Shown here one piece after another: positions 16,564-28,414 of a DNA stretch of 64,000 nucleotides (positions are counted from its first letter, which is position 1; each line of letters begins with the position of its first letter). Source of the DNA: Smittium mucronatum. Taxonomy: Eukaryota > Kickxellomycota > Harpellomycetes > Harpellales > Legeriomycetaceae. The DNA is taken from NCBI GenBank assembly GCA_001953115.1, contig LSSL01001338.1, positions 5,550-69,549 of the forward strand. The letters are read 5' to 3'. The notes below the pieces were generated by a model that did no database searches, was not told the DNA's origin, and saw nothing but the letters and a program-made list of their open reading frames with translations. The position numbers and the translations under genes were made by a program.

Positions 16564-16959
16564 GATAGTGTTTTATTACGTGTTTTTTTGATAATCACTT
16601 TTTTTTTTTTGAGTTTTAGAATGTAAAAGGTTATATTCATTAGGATACTATAAGTAAAATAAAGATGTTTAATTTCAAATTTCAAATTTCAGTTTCGATA
16701 ATTAATGTTTCGGATGGAGTAAAAATCTTCCTAAAATTGGGGTTTAGTTCGGTTTGTTTTTTTTTCTTCTACTCTCAGTTCCAATTTTTGTCAACCTTTT
16801 CGGGTTTTATATAGAGTTTTTAGAATTTTCTTTTTTTTTTTTCCCCATTTTTTTATAATATCCTACCATAGTTTAAAATATTTACCTCAAGCAAATGATT
16901 TACTTTTTTTCATTAAAAACATTTAAGAATATTTTTTTGTGGAATTACAAGCTTCAAAA

Positions 16960-18250
16960 AAATTGCTTTTGTTTTATAGTATGCACCATGTTACTTGATT
17001 GTTACAACACTTCTGGGCAGCGCTTCAGCATATATATCATTTTTCCAAAGTTAGTTCGGTAGAAAATTTCCAAGTTTTTATTCATTTTGACCGATAAATC
17101 AATAAATTCAACCATTTTAAATCTTTTCCATTCACTATACTTGTTTTTGAGAGTTATATTAAATTTCTCTGTACCACTGTTAGTTGAGGGTCCTAGAGTA
17201 TTATGACCTACAAAACAAGTGTCGTTTTTTTCATTGTTTTCATTTTTGAATTTATACCATTCAGGTCACCAAATTGACTCCATTCTCCAACGAAAAGGGG
17301 GTTTCCCTTTCAAAAATTTCTTTACTGTTTAGTTGTAGTATGGATTTTAAATCATTATACATCAGATTTTCGAATTGGTTTTTGTCTTAATTTACTATTC
17401 GATATATATTTTTAGAAAAGTGAGCCCAGCAGTTTCGTCTTTTTATAATCCTATTAAAATTATTCATTGAATTTTTTATTTGTGCCTCTAAAAAAGCCAC
17501 TAAATATTCTGAATGTCAGATCAATACATACTTATAAATATAATTTTTGAGGATTTTAAATATACATAGGGTTTGATTTTGTCATTTTTTTATACAATAG
17601 CAATGTTTACTAGGACGAAAATTCGCGATGTCTGTCACACCAACTATTATTACTTGATAGCTACCTTGAATAATGCTAAAATTGGTATCTATGTGAATTT
17701 TTCTCGCCATTCAAGGCATTTTAATTTTTTTTTTGATTCTATTAAACATCTGACATTTCTTAAATCAGATTAATGATCTGAAACTTTTGAAGAAACAGAA
17801 TTAGTTAAAAAAAATTTACATAGGAAAATTAAAACGAATCCAGAGTAACAGCCTCATTATTTTTGTTTCTTTTATTATAATTGATTATTTTATAGTGTAT
17901 ATTCTCCACTTCTGAGTCTATCCAATTTTCCTCCAGAGAATTTTGTTGAATTTGATTTTTCCCATTCGTATAAACATCTATTATGCTTTTTTATATATCT
18001 GGGCGCTTTTGCATAATTAAGTTCTCAAAATTTCGGGATGATAATAATAAAATATCTTTCCGTCGAAATATTTGTTTATCCTATAATCCACAGTGCACCC
18101 ATTGATTAATTTTATTAGCGCCGAATAATAAACATATTTATATTTTCTATTATAATTGGTTGTAAATATTTTCCGAAATTCTTTATAATCATGATATTTT
18201 TCTTTTTGAGCATACTTACATATAATTATGTTCCTTTCCATTATGAGTAC
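16960..18250 (-). pseudogene. Mutator-like (MULE) transposase pseudogene
   Basis: Read 18250 to 16960 on the minus strand. MULE blocks appear in order. First comes an N-terminal region (18241-18017, an open frame of 74 codons) resembling the binding module before the core. Next is a core segment (about 17700-17610) with DTNFSIIQGSYQVIIVGVTD, matching the family's D-x-T-(x)-hydrophobic-G-x-x-D pattern and holding the expected first catalytic Asp. Then NCWAHFSKNI (17431-17400) matches the C-W/x-A-H-V/F-x-x-N block. Finally GPSTNSGTEKFNITLK (about 17195-17150) is the C-terminal N-x-x-E-x-x-N block, followed by a basic, Lys-rich tail. Several frameshifts and stops separate the blocks, so no functional protein is encoded. 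Inverted termini were not found by eye. Confidence 0.75.
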
Positions 18251-18259
18251 GTTTTTAGA

Positions 18260-21200
18260 AGTTAAAAAAAATATAATTATTATTTAGAGGTGACAATAGA
18301 GGTTTATTTAAACATATTTTAAATTATTATAAATTTATATTTCTTATATTCAGCGTTTAATATATATTTTTACTAACATTATCACATTTACCAAATTCAA
18401 TTATGAAAAATTCAAATAAAAATTCATGTTTACGTTATTTCTTTTTATAAAAATAAAAATTTCGCGTTGTGGTTAACACGAACATGATTTTATGGTGTCA
18501 GGACTGAAGAACTAAAGGAAATTTCACCTAACTTTTAAAATCATTAAACCTCTGAATTAAAAAAATACCATTATGTAAAAACAATGTATTTCTGCAAAAA
18601 TGCATATTTTTGTTGATTTTTCAGTATTGAGATTTTATTGGACAAAATTGTGTGAAATGTCTTGTAGGTGAAATCTTCTTTAGATCTTCAGTCACATCAC
18701 CGATTTTATTAATACAAATAATATAAACATATTTACAAAAATTAGTCGATTTTTATCTTTAATATTAATTGATTTTGATTTCAGTTAGTCAATTTTTGAT
18801 TTAATTATGATGTTTTAATTCAAATTAATTTATTTGATAATATATCAGTCGAAAATAATCTGCTAAACTTTAAAAATAGATCACGAAGCCAATCCCTCCA
18901 TAGATGGTGTAAGTTTAATCAAATCATCCATTGTTAGGATATCAGAGGATAAAGAGTATGTTTTGTATCTTGATTAGTAACTTTCTATGAATGAACTAGT
19001 CCATAAACTATATTAATTTTTACACTTTTATTTAATATACACAGCAAAAGAATTTATTCAAATAAGATGAGTATCCCTTATTATAACGCACCTTTAATGA
19101 TAAAAATATCAACCTTTTGACCCATGATTGTAAAGAGGTAGTTCAGCAAGTTTTCTAAAACGATCCCGTTTCTCTGGCTTAACCCCTTCCGGGCTCAAAT
19201 TTGTATCTCACTTCTATTTGTTGTATTAATATTTTTATTGGTTAATTTATATATTTATCCAAATTTATACTATTTTTATCAATATTTTGTAAACATATAG
19301 TAAAAAATGAAAACCGGTTTTGTACATCTGCATAGGGTAAAAAAAATTTTTCCAATAAAAAAATATCTATAACTTTTTATTGATGAAGCATCCTGTAAAT
19401 AAATAAATATCTCTGATTGATATCGGACTTTGGGTAGCCATTATCTAATTTTTGGAGTGTCTGTTTATTTTTTTGGGTTGAAATAACCCCAAATCTTTTG
19501 AAAAATATCTTGAAAAAACGATATAATATCGAGCTGAAAAGGTGGCAGAACTATTGATCTACCCAAACAATATACCTACCGTATCAAGCAATTATATTCC
19601 ATAATTGGAATTTTTTTAGGCAAAAATGTAAATTTACCCGAAATCTGATACCCATCACTAAAAACCGAAATTTATCACTAAAATCTGTTTTTCATTACAA
19701 TTTTCACCACTAAAAACTGAGCTTCACAACAAATTTTTTTTTACGGAAATTGATGCAAATTGTTCCTTTTTATGAAATCAGTTGAAATTATTATTATTAT
19801 GTGATATATAGATGGATACGATTTTTGAAGGTAATAAAGACTATCAAGCACAACGCAAGCTTTTTGAAGGAAAATAATAATCACAACCTAAACAAATTCC
19901 AAATAAAATCATAATTCTGTATTCATAAAAATCATCAGTTCCCAGTCATTTAAAAAAAGTGAAATTAGGTTTATATTTTTTGTACCTTAATATTTAATAA
20001 AATTTAAAAAAATATCTTATTAGTCACACTTTCAACAAAATATAATCTTGTTTGACAATCTTATAATTGCTTTAATTTAATATCTAAAAAGTGATGGACT
20101 TAGTATTATTTTTAAAGCTGTTTGTGCAGTTTATACCAATCAAAAATTTAGAAATAAGATATTTTAATAGCACCCGGAAATTATTTATAGTTTTTGAAAA
20201 TATTTTGAATAGTTGCCCCAGCTTTTTTTAGATTAATTAAGGAATTCTTACTCTGGATACTGGTAGAAAATGACAATTCAAATATATTTAAACATTCCAC
20301 AACTTATAGAAAAGTGGTTTTATAGTTTTATAATGTAAAAAAATAAATGTAATAGTTTCGAAAAATGGCATAAAGTCTTAAAAATTGGACTCGTTTATTA
20401 ATAAAATAAAATTCGATCCATATAGTAAAAAAATTATTGTAGATGTTTGGGTGATGTTAGAAAGATTCACTCTAACCTGTAAAATGGGCAAAAAAACAAT
20501 TAAATAAATAGATGGTCTTAATTTAATCCCTCAAACAAGCATTGTCCGAAAAATCGAGACTCATTATATATATATATAATATGAACCAATATAGGATGAG
20601 AATTACATATAAAATGCCTAGTCCACAGAAGCTGAAACGGGGAGACAAGAAGAATACTAAAAAATGATTTTAGGAAGAAGAGAAAATCTTCAATTTGAAG
20701 CCGAATATGAATTAACAAAATTTATACTCTAATCTCATAACCTTTATTTAATCTTAAAAACAATATTTACATTACTCGAAATTTTTAAGTTACATTTTTT
20801 TATATTACAATCGTAAAACTAGAAAAAAAATAATAACAATAATAACCACAAAGAAAAAAAAAACTGAATACAAAAAAAATAATAATAAAAAGATGAAAAA
20901 TTTACTTTTTTTTTACTTCCCTCAACCTTTGACTAACCATTAAATTAATTGAAATATACATAGAAATAACCTCAACAGGAGTTTTTTGAGTGTATAAAAC
21001 ATGGATTTTAACCATAATACCTATTAATTCTTAAGCAATGAAAAATTATCCAATATCTTCGGTTAAAGCCGAATTATTGCCCATCACGCCCAAACATATA
21101 TACACAATTTAGAGTTTTTGAAAATGTCGATAGTTGCTACCATCCTGATATTTTAAGTTTTTTAGCCCTATAAATTGATATTAAATCCCAAAAAGTAGGC

Positions 21201-21374
21201 GCAAAATCTGTTAGTATCAATGTTATTCACAGTAAAAATGGTAAGGCTTTAATTTTTCTTAAAAGCACTTTCATTATATTGATTAATTTTTTTCGATAAT
21301 TACAGGATAAATTTCAACTACAAGGATATTGGAAATTTGTTTACTATATTATATCAAATATTATCCATCTATAT
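18260..21374. other. AT-rich stretch with a dispersed ~40-bp motif
   Basis: No gene recognised. 19170-19215 holds a segment (TTCCGGGCTCAAAT... CACTTCTATTTG) that recurs inverted at 24268-24310 and diverged at 52365-52410. At 19640-19730 a CATCACTAAAAACTGA-like motif repeats about three times. Confidence 0.5.
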
Positions 21375-21920
21375 CCCCTAAGAGTGAAATACCTTGCCGT
21401 GGTTTAGGAGCTTAATGGTGTACTTTTCGAAGTACACTAAACCAAAAATTCACACAGCGTTGTATTATTCTTGGTTGGGAGTAGTGTGGACAGCAACAGC
21501 GATTCGGAGGTCAGCGATTCCAGAGGAGGGCCATCTCGAAACAAGAGGAACCGATCATTTAACACAGCTGAGACATAGTCTATTGCAAAAATTCAGCGTT
21601 CGACAATCAGACGGATCTCAGCGTTTAACAGCTATTTGTAGGAAAGCAATGTCGATCAAACCCACGTTTGGGTAGGAGCCTGATTTTATTAATCCTGTTA
21701 GAAGTAGGCTCTGACTAGGTGCTCAGTAGCTTCAATGAATTATTGTTCATTGAAAAAGAGCATAATTCTTGATTGCACATAACCTCAGTCATCTAGCATA
21801 CTTGAAGCAATGCCAGGGGGGGTCTTTCGGTTGGTAGATTGAACCCTTTTCCCGTAGGTACGCAGCCGGTAGTCCGACAGAGGAGCTTGTTGTAGTTAGG
21901 ATAATAGTCTTTTCTTTACG
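21375..21920 (+). repeat. Family A repeat, copy 2 (5' end present, 3' end in gap)
   Basis: It starts at CCCCTAAGAGTGAAATACC, a junction shared with the copies at 29373 and (inverted) 30291, so this is taken as the element's 5' end. The first 70 bases fold well: TGGTTTA (21400-21406) pairs with TAAACCA (21438-21444) around an inner 8-bp stem GTGTACTT/AAGTACAC closed by a TTCG loop. The 5' strand TGGTTTAGGAG also fits the pol III box A consensus TRGYNNARNNG; no proper box B is seen at normal spacing. The 93-codon frame across this copy is not conserved in other copies and is probably not a gene. The copy runs into the N gap at 21921. Confidence 0.85.
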
Positions 21921-22233
21921 NNNNNNNNNNNNNNNNNNNNNNNNNNNNNNNNNNNNNNNNNNNNNNNNNNNNNNNNNNNNNNNNNNNNNNNNNNNNNNNN
22001 NNNNNNNNNNNNNNNNNNNNNNNNNNNNNNNNNNNNNNNNNNNNNNNNNNNNNNNNNNNNNNNNNNNNNNNNNNNNNNNNNNNNNNNNNNNNNNNNNNNN
22101 NNNNNNNNNNNNNNNNNNNNNNNNNNNNNNNNNNNNNNNNNNNNNNNNNNNNNNNNNNNNNNNNNNNNNNNNNNNNNNNNNNNNNNNNNNNNNNNNNNNN
22201 NNNNNNNNNNNNNNNNNNNNNNNNNNNNNNNNN
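21921..22233. other. Assembly gap (313 N)
   Basis: The run of N is flanked by 327 perfectly identical bases on each side (21594-21920 and 22234-22560). The missing 3' end of the left copy (~81 bases) plus the missing 5' end of the right copy (~219 bases) is ~300, close to the gap size, as expected for a head-to-tail dimer. Confidence 0.98.
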
Positions 22234-22641
22234 CAGCGTTCGACAATCAGACGGATCTCAGCGTTTAACAGCTATTTGTAGGAAAGCAATGTCGATCAAA
22301 CCCACGTTTGGGTAGGAGCCTGATTTTATTAATCCTGTTAGAAGTAGGCTCTGACTAGGTGCTCAGTAGCTTCAATGAATTATTGTTCATTGAAAAAGAG
22401 CATAATTCTTGATTGCACATAACCTCAGTCATCTAGCATACTTGAAGCAATGCCAGGGGGGGTCTTTCGGTTGGTAGATTGAACCCTTTTCCCGTAGGTA
22501 CGCAGCCGGTAGTCCGACAGAGGAGCTTGTTGTAGTTAGGATAATAGTCTTTTCTTTACGTCTTTTTCTTTTATCGCATTTTTTTAGTATAGTTTTTAAC
22601 GATTTTATCTTGATTTAAAAATCAGTGATACAAAAAAAAAA
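22234..22641 (+). repeat. Family A repeat, copy 3 (3' part after the gap)
   Basis: Identical to the left copy over 327 bases, then continues through the pyrimidine-rich stretch and the terminus (AGTGATAC plus A-run). The terminal 40 bases differ from the other copies (ATTTTATCTTGATTTAAAAATC instead of the usual GTTATCTTACAATAAAATTC). Confidence 0.85.
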
Positions 22642-24601
22642 CACCTCGTTTAATTTTGTTCATATATTGAATATTAAAACTTCAAAATATAATGATAATA
22701 AAGATAGGTTCTGAGCCACTATTAAGAAAAAAATAACAATTCTGTAAATCAATTTTGAATATTTTATTATCTATAAATAATGATAAACTAGGGTTCCCGT
22801 AATTAAGTTATTATAATAAATCTAGAAAACCATTTATAAATACTAAAAGTTTTCTTTGATGCTTTGTTAGAACTAAAGGTAACAAGGGTAAAATAAGTCA
22901 GGTCAAGTCAGACATGATTAAAGATAAATTTCCTGGTGGTCCCGAATGCTAAGGCATTTTATTTTTAAATCCATCATTAGTAAACAAGTTAAAAATAGGA
23001 ATAAATTTTGAATATCACTGAATACAAGTGTCTTGATTGAAATATTTTGGTATTCTTTCACACATTAGGTTGTTTTCAACCACGTTTTAAACATCTCATT
23101 CCAAGTATTTGAGTTCTTCTAAATTAGTTTCATTAGCCTGGTTTGTTTTTTGATTCAAAAAAAAAACTGACCAAAACTTTATGTAAACCAGTTAAATTTT
23201 AATTGAGAAAAATTTGAAAAATAAATAAATAGTTGGGTGATTTTTAAACAATTGTGGATAAAAATATGCTTTGTGTAACAAATTTTTGGAGACATTTGGT
23301 TAAATAAGGATACTTTTAGAAAAAATGGATATTTTAAAATGATTTTGGTTTTTCTGATGTAAATTTGGTTATTAGTACTAACTAACCATAAAATGCTAAC
23401 CTTTTTTTTTAAAATGGTAATTGTTAATTTTTCCAATTACACAAATTTATGTTCACGCATTAATATTTCATTTTAAGTGGTTAAAAATATGTAAAATTTA
23501 AATAGGTCAATAGTCACGTTTCCTAATAAAACACCTATACTCTTTCGTTACAGGAATGTATACGTACCTCGATTTGCTACATTATGAATATATTCATTTG
23601 ACAATAAAAATTTGAAGTTAATAGAGCATAAAATGTACCTAGTGAAAAACAATTCAGATTAAAAAATATTGGCTATAAATAATGGAAACAAATTGCCTAC
23701 TGTTAGATAAATAACAGCTCATAAAAACAGATGGATTGTAGAGAAAAAGAAATTATTGGTTAATACTATATGTTGGATTATTAATGATGAGAGCATTTTG
23801 TTTCATGACACTTTTACTAACTAATTCTCAGATAAAAATTATCCAATGAATTTGTTAAATCAAATTATGTCGTTTCTATTGAACAAAACAAAAAGGTGTT
23901 ATTATTTTTCTAGTATCCCAGTTAGGAGTTTGAATGGCGTTTTGTGCGCATAATTATTTTTTATCAATAATTTTCTCTTTTATTGGATAAAAAACAATGT
24001 TTAAAAATCTTCGCTGAAATAGACTGCACTATTAAATGCCCTCTTCATTAAGAATCTGCCATATTGGAATTCAAATAATAATAATATACCACAGATTGAT
24101 GCTAACAAGATTTGAGTCATTAGGAATTAGTCCTTTCTGAGCCGATAGTGCAAAAATGAAATTCGATTTTGACTCAATGTTATGTTTAGGTTGATACAAT
24201 TGGCATAATATTAAATAAATCAAGAAATTGGGCCAGTTGAAATTGATGTTATCCTCAAATAGAAGTGATGCTCAGATTTGAGCCCGGAAAAGATTAAACT
24301 AAGCATCATTTGGATGGGCAATTGAAAATAGTCGAATTTACATTTCCGTTCCGGATTACTTATTTCGGGTTTTCTGAGATATTAAACACCATTCTCGGTT
24401 TACGAATATGTTCTAATGATTTTGTGAGGTATTATCTCTAAACAACGCCTTGGGTGTTTTCTATGACAAAATTGAGTATGCGTGTAGGACTTTTTCATTT
24501 CACCCTAGATAACTACCTGCGTCTTATCCCTGGAGATTATTCTAACGCTTTTAATTTTTTATGAACTTATGAATGATAACTAGTTTCTAACCATCGTTAA
24601 A
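22642..24601. other. Intergenic region upstream of the transcription-factor gene
   Basis: AT-rich. No Cys-rich frame that could be a Zn2Cys6 exon was found by eye on the plus strand. 24268-24310 is an inverted copy of the motif at 19170-19215. No promoter element can be assigned with confidence. Confidence 0.5.
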
Positions 24602-26315
24602 ATGAATTCTGGAGGTAAAATTTTACCCCCCATCCCTATTTTCATAGTTTCGCTGAAATATAAACGCATAAATCTAGATTTGGAAAGCGATTTAATTGTT
24701 CCCGATTATCAGCAATTTAAGCACATGATCCTTAAGCTCCTTCACTCACAGCCTGTTTCTATGATACCCATGTGTTTACCTGATTTTTTTTTCAAATTAA
24801 AGTATGATTTGCATCCTAAATATTTTATTTATTCTATTCTCGCTGCTGGGTCTGAGTATTTACCTAAATCGCTAGGTGAAGACCACCAAAACATGGATTC
24901 TCGTTATGCCCAAGCTGCTGTACGATTATCACAGGGAGAGCACCCTATTTCAGAAGTTTATTCTTTGTGGTCTACTGTGTTTATTTCTTTATATAGCTGG
25001 AAATCTGGTTCTCAATCTGAGGTTTCACATTTTACTTGTAAGCCACTTCAAAAAAAAACTTCTTTAAATCTTTATATTATCAATTTTATTTTATTTTTGT
25101 CTAGGGAGATCAAAGATGTAAGTTTAATTCATTTATACTCTCACGAAATTTTCCTAAGGTTAACACAAATTAACACTAAAAAAACTCAATTCTAATAGTG
25201 CAGCCATGAAATCAAAAATATACCTCATTGATTTAAAAAAAAAAACCAAAAATCTCAAAAGTAATTATGATTTGGAATTAAAAAGAAGGGTTTGGTGGTC
25301 TTACTACATCGTTCTATGCGGGACTTATTCAACTCGTTCTTCAGGATTTTTTTTATCTGACAAAGATATCTTTGTTAATCTTCCATCTGGAGATTTTAAA
25401 TATAGGTACGGAGGCTATGTTACAGAATTGGATAAAGAAATTAAAAAATTGAATATAATGGCCAATTCAATTAATTCTGGGAGGTCGTTTGTTGATAGCT
25501 CGAAATATTTGGTTTGGTCTTTTATTTTATCTGGGAGGATTTCTAACTTTTTAAACACCAGATGGCAAAATAGACAATACGACCAGAATATTATCAACCT
25601 AAAATTCATTCACTTTCAAAAAGAAATAAATAGACTTCGTTCTATGCTTGCAATACTGTTTCCCAGTGACTACCTTGACAAATTCGACTTTTCTGAAAAT
25701 TATCTCTACGAGCCTCTTTCTGTTCGTAATTTAGAAATCGGAATGTATGTTTTCTTAATATCTCAGCTTTTAGAAGGTTTAACTTTACAATTATATTTGT
25801 CTGAGCTTTATCGAAGCAAAAAAAATTTGATCCATCCAGGTAGAATCAAGTCCGCAAAAAAAAAGGCCATTTCCTCCGCAATTTCATTAGTCCAATCTTC
25901 CAGATGGAAATATAGAAATATACCTAAGATGTTTTGGGATAACATTTCTGCCTCGTGGACACTGCCATGTGCTATACCTCTTTTGAATTTATGTTTTGTT
26001 AAAAACTTCTCTTTAGAAGGCTCTCAAAAAGAATACTTTGAATCATACCTCAACGAAATGGTTGAAAATTCTGGCTCTGGAGTGTCGAGTGCTGCTATTA
26101 GATATCACAATTTATATTTGTACTCTTTGAAAAAAAAGCATGGTATTGAAAACAGAGCATTCATAGATCTTTCTTTTCTTATGGAACCATATTCAATATC
26201 GGAGTATGATTACCTCCCATGGCTTGTTCCACGCTACTCATCTTTTGTCAAATTTTTGTGCTGCACATCTGCAAACTATAGCACTCTTGATGTAGCTGAG
26301 TATCTTTTTGGGTGA
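24602..26315 (+). CDS. Fungal-specific transcription factor (fungal_trans domain), spliced
   Basis: Best model: join(24602..25037, 25105..25117, 25199..26315), giving 521 residues without internal stops. Intron 1 is GTAAGC...TAG (67 nt) and intron 2 is GTAAGT...TAG (81 nt); exon 2 is only 13 nt. Splicing restores one frame through the conserved region: SWKSG..., WRSKI, AAMKSKIYLIDL, LELKRRVWWSYYI. The arginine/tryptophan block RRVWWSYY followed by a Ser/Thr-rich run and D-I-x-V-N-L-P is characteristic of the fungal_trans (middle homology) domain of zinc-cluster regulators, which would act in the nucleus. The C-terminus (DVAEYLFG) ends cleanly at a stop. No Zn2Cys6 binuclear cluster lies in this model or visibly upstream, so either an unseen 5' exon supplies it or the protein lacks its DNA-binding domain. 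The chosen ATG is simply the first in frame. The family call is firm; target genes are unknown. Confidence 0.85.
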
Positions 26316-27250
26316 TTAAATCGTATCATTGTTTATGAATTTTGTATACTTTAAAGACCAGAAAACTAATTCTTTCTTTATGAAGTGGCAAGGTAAATTC
26401 TCTATTGTAAAACTTTGAATTGTTCTTCAAATTTTTGTTTTTAGTTCGTCTCGATTAGCTTTCACACTTTAAGAACTCGAATTTATATATCGGTGTTATC
26501 ATTTAAAAATTTTCAGAAAATTCACTACATTTCATTTTGCTTAGTAAAATTATTTTTCTCTTGAGACAAGTTCTAATTCCAAAGTAAAAATCCTATCCAT
26601 CCAGTATTCGGAAGGTGTAAATTTTTTTTTATCTGGATTATTTTTTTTGATTCCTTTATTTTATGCATTATTTTATACATTTGAGTTTGACAAATCACAA
26701 CAATTTTGCGGTTTGCAAATTTTAAAATGTCATTATCGTGCTTCAGGGACTAGAAGTTTCTCACCAGGAAAATTTTATAATTTATGCTGTATATTTTTTT
26801 TGAGATTTGGAAAAGTTGGATATTTTTTGGCGAATTTTAATCTGTGTATTAAGGGGAGTGGTTTTTATCGGCAATGGTTTTTATCCCCAAATTCGAAAAT
26901 AATAGATTCTGATTGAAAAAAATTCATTCGAGCTCAAAAATAGCAAAAATTAACTCAAAAATTCTGTAGCAGGATTTGATGTAGAAGATTCTAGTTCAAA
27001 GATAAAATAACTGAAATTTTCAAGAATGGCCACCTTTCTATGTGTAAATTTTCAAAAATAAAAACCAAAAAATCAACAGCTACTATTGGCTTGTTTTTAT
27101 ATAAGTAACAATTAAGAAAAATCAAGTAAGTTTTCGTTTGCAAATAAGTTTGAAAGAATTGATTCAAAAGTTTCAAGAATTTTATTTTTTAAAATTTTAT
27201 TTTTTTGGATTATTTCAACAAACAAATAAAGCATCTTTTCTAACTAAATT

Positions 27251-27390
27251 ATGGGCCAAGAAAAATTCTCTTCGAAATCGGAAGCAAAATCTGCTTTAAC
27301 TGATCACTGCATTCGTAACAAAAGATGACATTACTTTAAAAGAAGCAGCAAAGCTAAATTTCAAGGTTCCTTCAAGTAGACAGAATGCAC
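27251..27390 (+). pseudogene. Possible helix-turn-helix remnant (transposase N-terminus-like)
   Basis: An ATG frame beginning MGQEKFSSKSEAKSAL runs into a second frame reading TKDDITLKEAAKLNFKVPSS. The second part resembles psq/CENP-B-type helix-turn-helix segments (T-x-x-E-A-A-K-x-F-x-V-P-x-S), which occur at the N-terminus of pogo-like transposases. The frames are shifted and the match is short, so this is only a suggestion. Confidence 0.2.
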
Positions 27391-28392
27391 TTTTTTATTT
27401 TTCATATTTTTATGAAAAATATTTTTATTTATTTTCACTCAATTTCAGCACAATGATTGTGTAATATCTATTCCTAAAATTGACAAAATTTATATAGAAA
27501 AGTCAAAGAATTGTCAATAAAAGTAGATATCCCCACACCGAAAACAATAAAAAATTTCGTTAGAGAATAACCAGGATCTACATTAATATAATCTAAATCC
27601 AGGGGAGCTATCTAGGGATATAAATCCGGAGTATTAGATGAGAATGCCAAAAGTCATTTATTTATAAAACCATTCGTTCAAAATATACAAAGGAGTTAAT
27701 CTAATTCTGCATAAAAAAAAAAGAAAAAGCAAGGAGTTAATCCAGGGAAATTTTTTCTTTCAAATTGGAAAATGAAAAATCATTTAGCTATTTTGTGTGC
27801 CCTGGAATAACAGAAGGATCTTCTAAGTATTCCATAAAAGTTTTATCTCTCGATGCTTGCAAATCTAGATCTAAACTCAGTAGATTTTACTTTAATTCTA
27901 CATCATTTATAAAAAAAAATTAGAATTCCACATATCTATAGGTTTCTATTTATTGAAGACGAATAAAATTGAGAAAAAGATTTATAGGATCTGATATTTT
28001 GTACGGAAGAAATAAATAAAATGAACAATTTGATAAGTATATCAAATAATAATAAAAATATCATTCCCAGCGTTAAAAAACTGTTTCTCTTCAAAGCACT
28101 CATATTGTATGCAGCACATTAAAAAAACGCAACATTCCTTTTCAAGAAAAAATGCAGTGTTTGAATCAGAGACATCGCAAAATCAAAAGATCATAACAAT
28201 TTTAATTCACACATTAAAAGTATTTTTATCTCCTATCCAAATTTTCATAGATATTTACTGGAAATAGACCCGAAATTTTGTTATACAGTGTTTTTTATTG
28301 TTCAAAAATACGAAATTTTTATTTTGAATGTAAGTGAATCAACGAAAAAATGGATTTCATAGAAATAAAAATGAATTTATATATGCCCCTAA

Positions 28393-28414
28393 GCAGTATC
28401 AGTATCAGTATCAG
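28393..28414. repeat. CAGTAT hexanucleotide repeat
   Basis: Three and a half perfect tandem units. Confidence 0.85.

Noticed and set aside
21400..21444. Family A 5' hairpin as a hammerhead or HDV-like ribozyme
   Set aside because: The hammerhead core words (CTGATGA, GAAA) and the HDV double-pseudoknot pairing were not found; the hairpin is real but a catalytic role is unsupported.
21394..21675. 93-codon frame in family A (MPWFRSL...)
   Set aside because: Not kept open in the other family A copies, and the sequence there is conserved at DNA rather than protein level.
21896..22246. Open frame across the gap
   Set aside because: Consists almost entirely of N-derived X residues.
25415..25609. 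Minus-strand frame inside the transcription-factor gene
   Set aside because: Antisense shadow of the well-supported coding exon.
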